The position numbers and the translations under genes are program-made. A stretch of DNA of 64,000 nucleotides from DASRAU01 sp035638075. GTDB lineage: Bacteria; Acidobacteriota; Polarisedimenticolia; Gp22-AA2. This document shows positions 62,049 through 64,000 of this stretch, piece after piece. Each line of letters opens with the position of its first letter. Within the stretch, counting starts at the first letter, position 1. The DNA is taken from positions 167,738 through 231,737 of the forward strand of contig DASRAU010000036.1 in assembly GCA_035638075.1 (NCBI GenBank). The letters run 5' to 3'. The notes below the pieces were generated by a model. The model was not told the origin of the DNA. It searched no databases and worked only from the letters and a program-made list of their open reading frames with translations.

Positions 62049-64000
62049 ATGCAGCGCGATCGATTCCGGCTCTTCCTCGGCGTGTTCGGCCTGGGCCTCG
62101 CGGCGCGTCTCCTGGCGCTGCACGCCACGTTCGATCCGTCCCTCGTCTTCGACAAGTACCTGCTGCTGGCGCGCGATCTCCTCGCGCACGGCGGCGCGCC
62201 GCGCGAGCCGTGGGCCTTCTCGCCGATCTACACGCTGGGTGTCGCGGCCGCGCTGCGACTCGGCGCCGACGCGCACGCCATCGTCCTGGCGCAGGTCGTC
62301 GCCGGCGCGATCGCCTGCGTGCTGGTGGCGGCCATCGCGGATCGGCTCTTCGGCCGGACCGCCGCGGCGATCGCCGGCATCGGCGCCGCGGTGTACGGGC
62401 CGTTCCTGCTCGCCGCCATCGAGCTCGAATCGGACGGCCTCGGGATGCTGCTCGGCCTTGCGGCGGTCCTCGCCGCCGCGCACGCGGCAAAGCGGCCGAC
62501 GTTCGCCGCCTGGGCGGTCACAGGAGTTCTCATCGGCCTGCGCGCCATCCATCGACCCGACGCGCTGCTCCTGCTGCTGCTCCTGCCGCTGGCGCAGGTC
62601 GCGCCGGGGCGCCAGACGGTGCGGGTGCTCGCGGTGGTGCCGTTCGCGCTTCTGCCCATCCTGCCGATCGCCTGGCAGAACTGGTCGGCTTCGCGGGCGT
62701 TCATCCCGGTGACGTCGTCGGGAGGCTGGGTCTTCTACACCAGCCACAACTGGCAGGCGCGCGGGCTGTCGTACTTCCCGCCGCCGCTCGCGTGGCAGTG
62801 GATGCAGGCCCCCGCCGCGGATCCGCTCGACCGCCTCGACGACCGCGTGTCCCGCCGGCTCGCGTCGCTCGCCTCGGGCGTCCCGATCGATCCGGTCGCG
62901 ACCTCGTCGTACTGGCGCCATGAAGGGATCGCCAGCATGGCGCAACGCGGCTTCGGCGGGCAGGTCGTGCTCGAGGCGCGGCGGCTCCTCTACATGCTCC
63001 ACGGCTACGAGGGCCAGGACGACCTGCCGCTGCTCGTCAAGCAGGAGCGCCTCGGCGCCTTCGCCGCCGGCATGGGGATCCTCGCGCCGTTCGCGGTGCT
63101 GGGGCTGGTGATGACGTTCGGCGTGGCGGAGTTCCGGAGACGGCACGGCCCGTGGCTGCTGCCGTTCCTGGCGCTGCCGGTCCTGTCGATGTGCGTCTTC
63201 TACGTCGGGGCGCGCTTCCGTCTCGAGCTGGCCGCGCTGCTGATGCCGTTCGCGGCGGCGGCGGTGGTCGGGCTCGGACGCGCGCTCGCGTCAGCGGCGC
63301 CCGGGCGTGGTGCGGTCCTGCTGCGCGGTGTGGCGGTGGTCGCCGCCTGCGCCCTGCTCTTCAATCTGCCCGACCATGAGATCAGCCGGCAATCCCGCCT
63401 GCGCGCCATCCAGGTGCGCACCTTCCTGGGAGAGCGCAACGGCGACGAGCGCGAGCTGCGCCGCGCGCAGGAGCTGGCGCTCACGCCCGCCGAGGCGGAG
63501 CCCGCGTGGCACGCTCTCGCCGCGATGCTGCGGGCGCGCGGGGACGAGGAGGGGGCGCGCGCCGCCGAGGACACCGCGACCGGAATCCTCGACGATCGGA
63601 CGCTGCAGCGCCTGAACCGGCACCACGACGACCCGGACGTGCTGTGGGCTTTGGCGCGGCATCATCTGCTGCGCCACGAACCGGACCAGGCGGCGGCGGT
63701 GCTGCGGCGCGCCGTGCGCCTCGCGCCCGAGGATCCCGATCTCGAATTCGCTCTCGCCACCGCGGCGTTCGAAGCCGGCGGCACGCCGGCCGACAAGATC
63801 CTCGCGGTCGTGCGGGGTGCGTTCGTGAGGGGACTGAGCTTCTCGACGAACGCCGCCCCCGGTTATCTCCTGTGGGGTCGGTGCGCGCTCATGTCGGGGA
63901 AGCAGGCGGAGGCGCGCCGCGCCTTCGAGTCGGCGCTGCGCTACGACCCGCAGAACGGCCCGGCGCGGCAGCTCCTGAGCCGGCTCAGCGATACCACCCG
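62049..64000 (+). CDS. GT-C membrane glycosyltransferase with C-terminal TPRs (5' part; runs off the window)
   Basis: An open frame of 650 codons from ATG 62049 with no stop before the right edge. The N-terminal two thirds (about residues 1-440) has about 10 membrane helices and the GT-C first-loop acid motif (FDPSLVFDKYLLLARDLL, with LAxxLLAHGG after it), like PMT/ArnT-type glycosyltransferases that use lipid-linked sugars. From about residue 450 there are charged helical repeats of the TPR type (EAEPAWHALAAML, AAAVLRRAVRLAPEDPDLE). Such GT-C plus TPR proteins are common in Acidobacteria. Promoter details are not clear; it is divergent from the SWIB gene with 248 bases between them. Confidence 0.75.
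   Translation, partial: MQRDRFRLFLGVFGLGLAARLLALHATFDPSLVFDKYLLLARDLLAHGGAPREPWAFSPIYTLGVAAALRLGADAHAIVLAQVVAGAIACVLVAAIADRLFGRTAAAIAGIGAAVYGPFLLAAIELESDGLGMLLGLAAVLAAAHAAKRPTFAAWAVTGVLIGLRAIHRPDALLLLLLLPLAQVAPGRQTVRVLAVVPFALLPILPIAWQNWSASRAFIPVTSSGGWVFYTSHNWQARGLSYFPPPLAWQWMQAPAADPLDRLDDRVSRRLASLASGVPIDPVATSSYWRHEGIASMAQRGFGGQVVLEARRLLYMLHGYEGQDDLPLLVKQERLGAFAAGMGILAPFAVLGLVMTFGVAEFRRRHGPWLLPFLALPVLSMCVFYVGARFRLELAALLMPFAAAAVVGLGRALASAAPGRGAVLLRGVAVVAACALLFNLPDHEISRQSRLRAIQVRTFLGERNGDERELRRAQELALTPAEAEPAWHALAAMLRARGDEEGARAAEDTATGILDDRTLQRLNRHHDDPDVLWALARHHLLRHEPDQAAAVLRRAVRLAPEDPDLEFALATAAFEAGGTPADKILAVVRGAFVRGLSFSTNAAPGYLLWGRCALMSGKQAEARRAFESALRYDPQNGPARQLLSRLSDTT

Overview
The window is GC-rich (about 70%) bacterial chromosome with dense genes, many start/stop overlaps and no rRNA, tRNA, CRISPR array or insertion sequence that I can see. 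An alternative complex III, an ADOP-type (Acidobacterial duplicated orphan permease) MacB/FtsX permease, CRTAC1/ASPIC proteins, an M2 peptidase, MglA/MglB and many multiheme cytochromes together point to an aerobic member of the Acidobacteriota or a close relative. This placement is an inference from gene content.

Region 1 (1-7741, + strand) is an aerobic respiratory chain: the end of actC, then actD, actF, a secreted cupredoxin, and an A-type cytochrome c oxidase in the order I-III-IV-two tiny membrane proteins-II. ActE is missing from its usual place between actD and actF, and subunit II has no fused cytochrome c. The cupredoxin is the only visible soluble electron carrier here.

Region 2 (25529 down to 7781, - strand) is thirteen genes with gaps of no more than 61 bases, probably read from a sigma70-like promoter at 25529-25500. 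It opens with actA, actB and actE. Where actC would be expected there is a cytochrome bd-family subunit that lacks the quinol loop, followed by three membrane or secreted c-type cytochromes, one carrying an ethylbenzene-dehydrogenase-type heme domain. Next come a double universal-stress protein with three PCP_red (light-independent protochlorophyllide reductase C-terminal) domains, a tandem GNAT, an Mrp/ApbC ATPase, a zinc-ribbon protein with PCP_red, a radical SAM/SPASM protein with PCP_red, and a permease split by a frameshift at a G7 run. I read this as an unusual hybrid of alternative complex III and a bd-type enzyme with its own heme or metal maturation set. It is the best candidate here for an undescribed system.

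Region 3 (25.5-39.6 kb) holds a small membrane protein and an SCO-like copper protein divergent from region 2, a prolyl aminopeptidase-like hydrolase, mglBA with a YkgJ protein, a single-domain response regulator, a tightly coupled operon of NDH-2, an ornithine-cyclodeaminase-like protein and a serine hydrolase, an aminotransferase, a CCA-adding/poly(A) polymerase-like enzyme, a hybrid histidine kinase, and a small secreted protein ending in a strong terminator.

Region 4 (39.8-47.6 kb) is a four-gene operon of a membrane histidine kinase, an NtrC-type sigma54 activator, a membrane multiheme cytochrome with TPRs, and a CRTAC1 lipoprotein, with a sigma54-like promoter in front.

Region 5 (47.7-64 kb) is mixed: a mini anti-sigma-like protein, an HExxH protein coupled to an M2 peptidase, TPR, thioredoxin-like and DoxX/MauE proteins, a cytokinin-dehydrogenase-like flavoprotein, a HemL-like aminomutase, a DksA-type zinc finger fused to a SpoIIE phosphatase, Yip1 and SWIB proteins, and a GT-C membrane glycosyltransferase that runs off the right edge.
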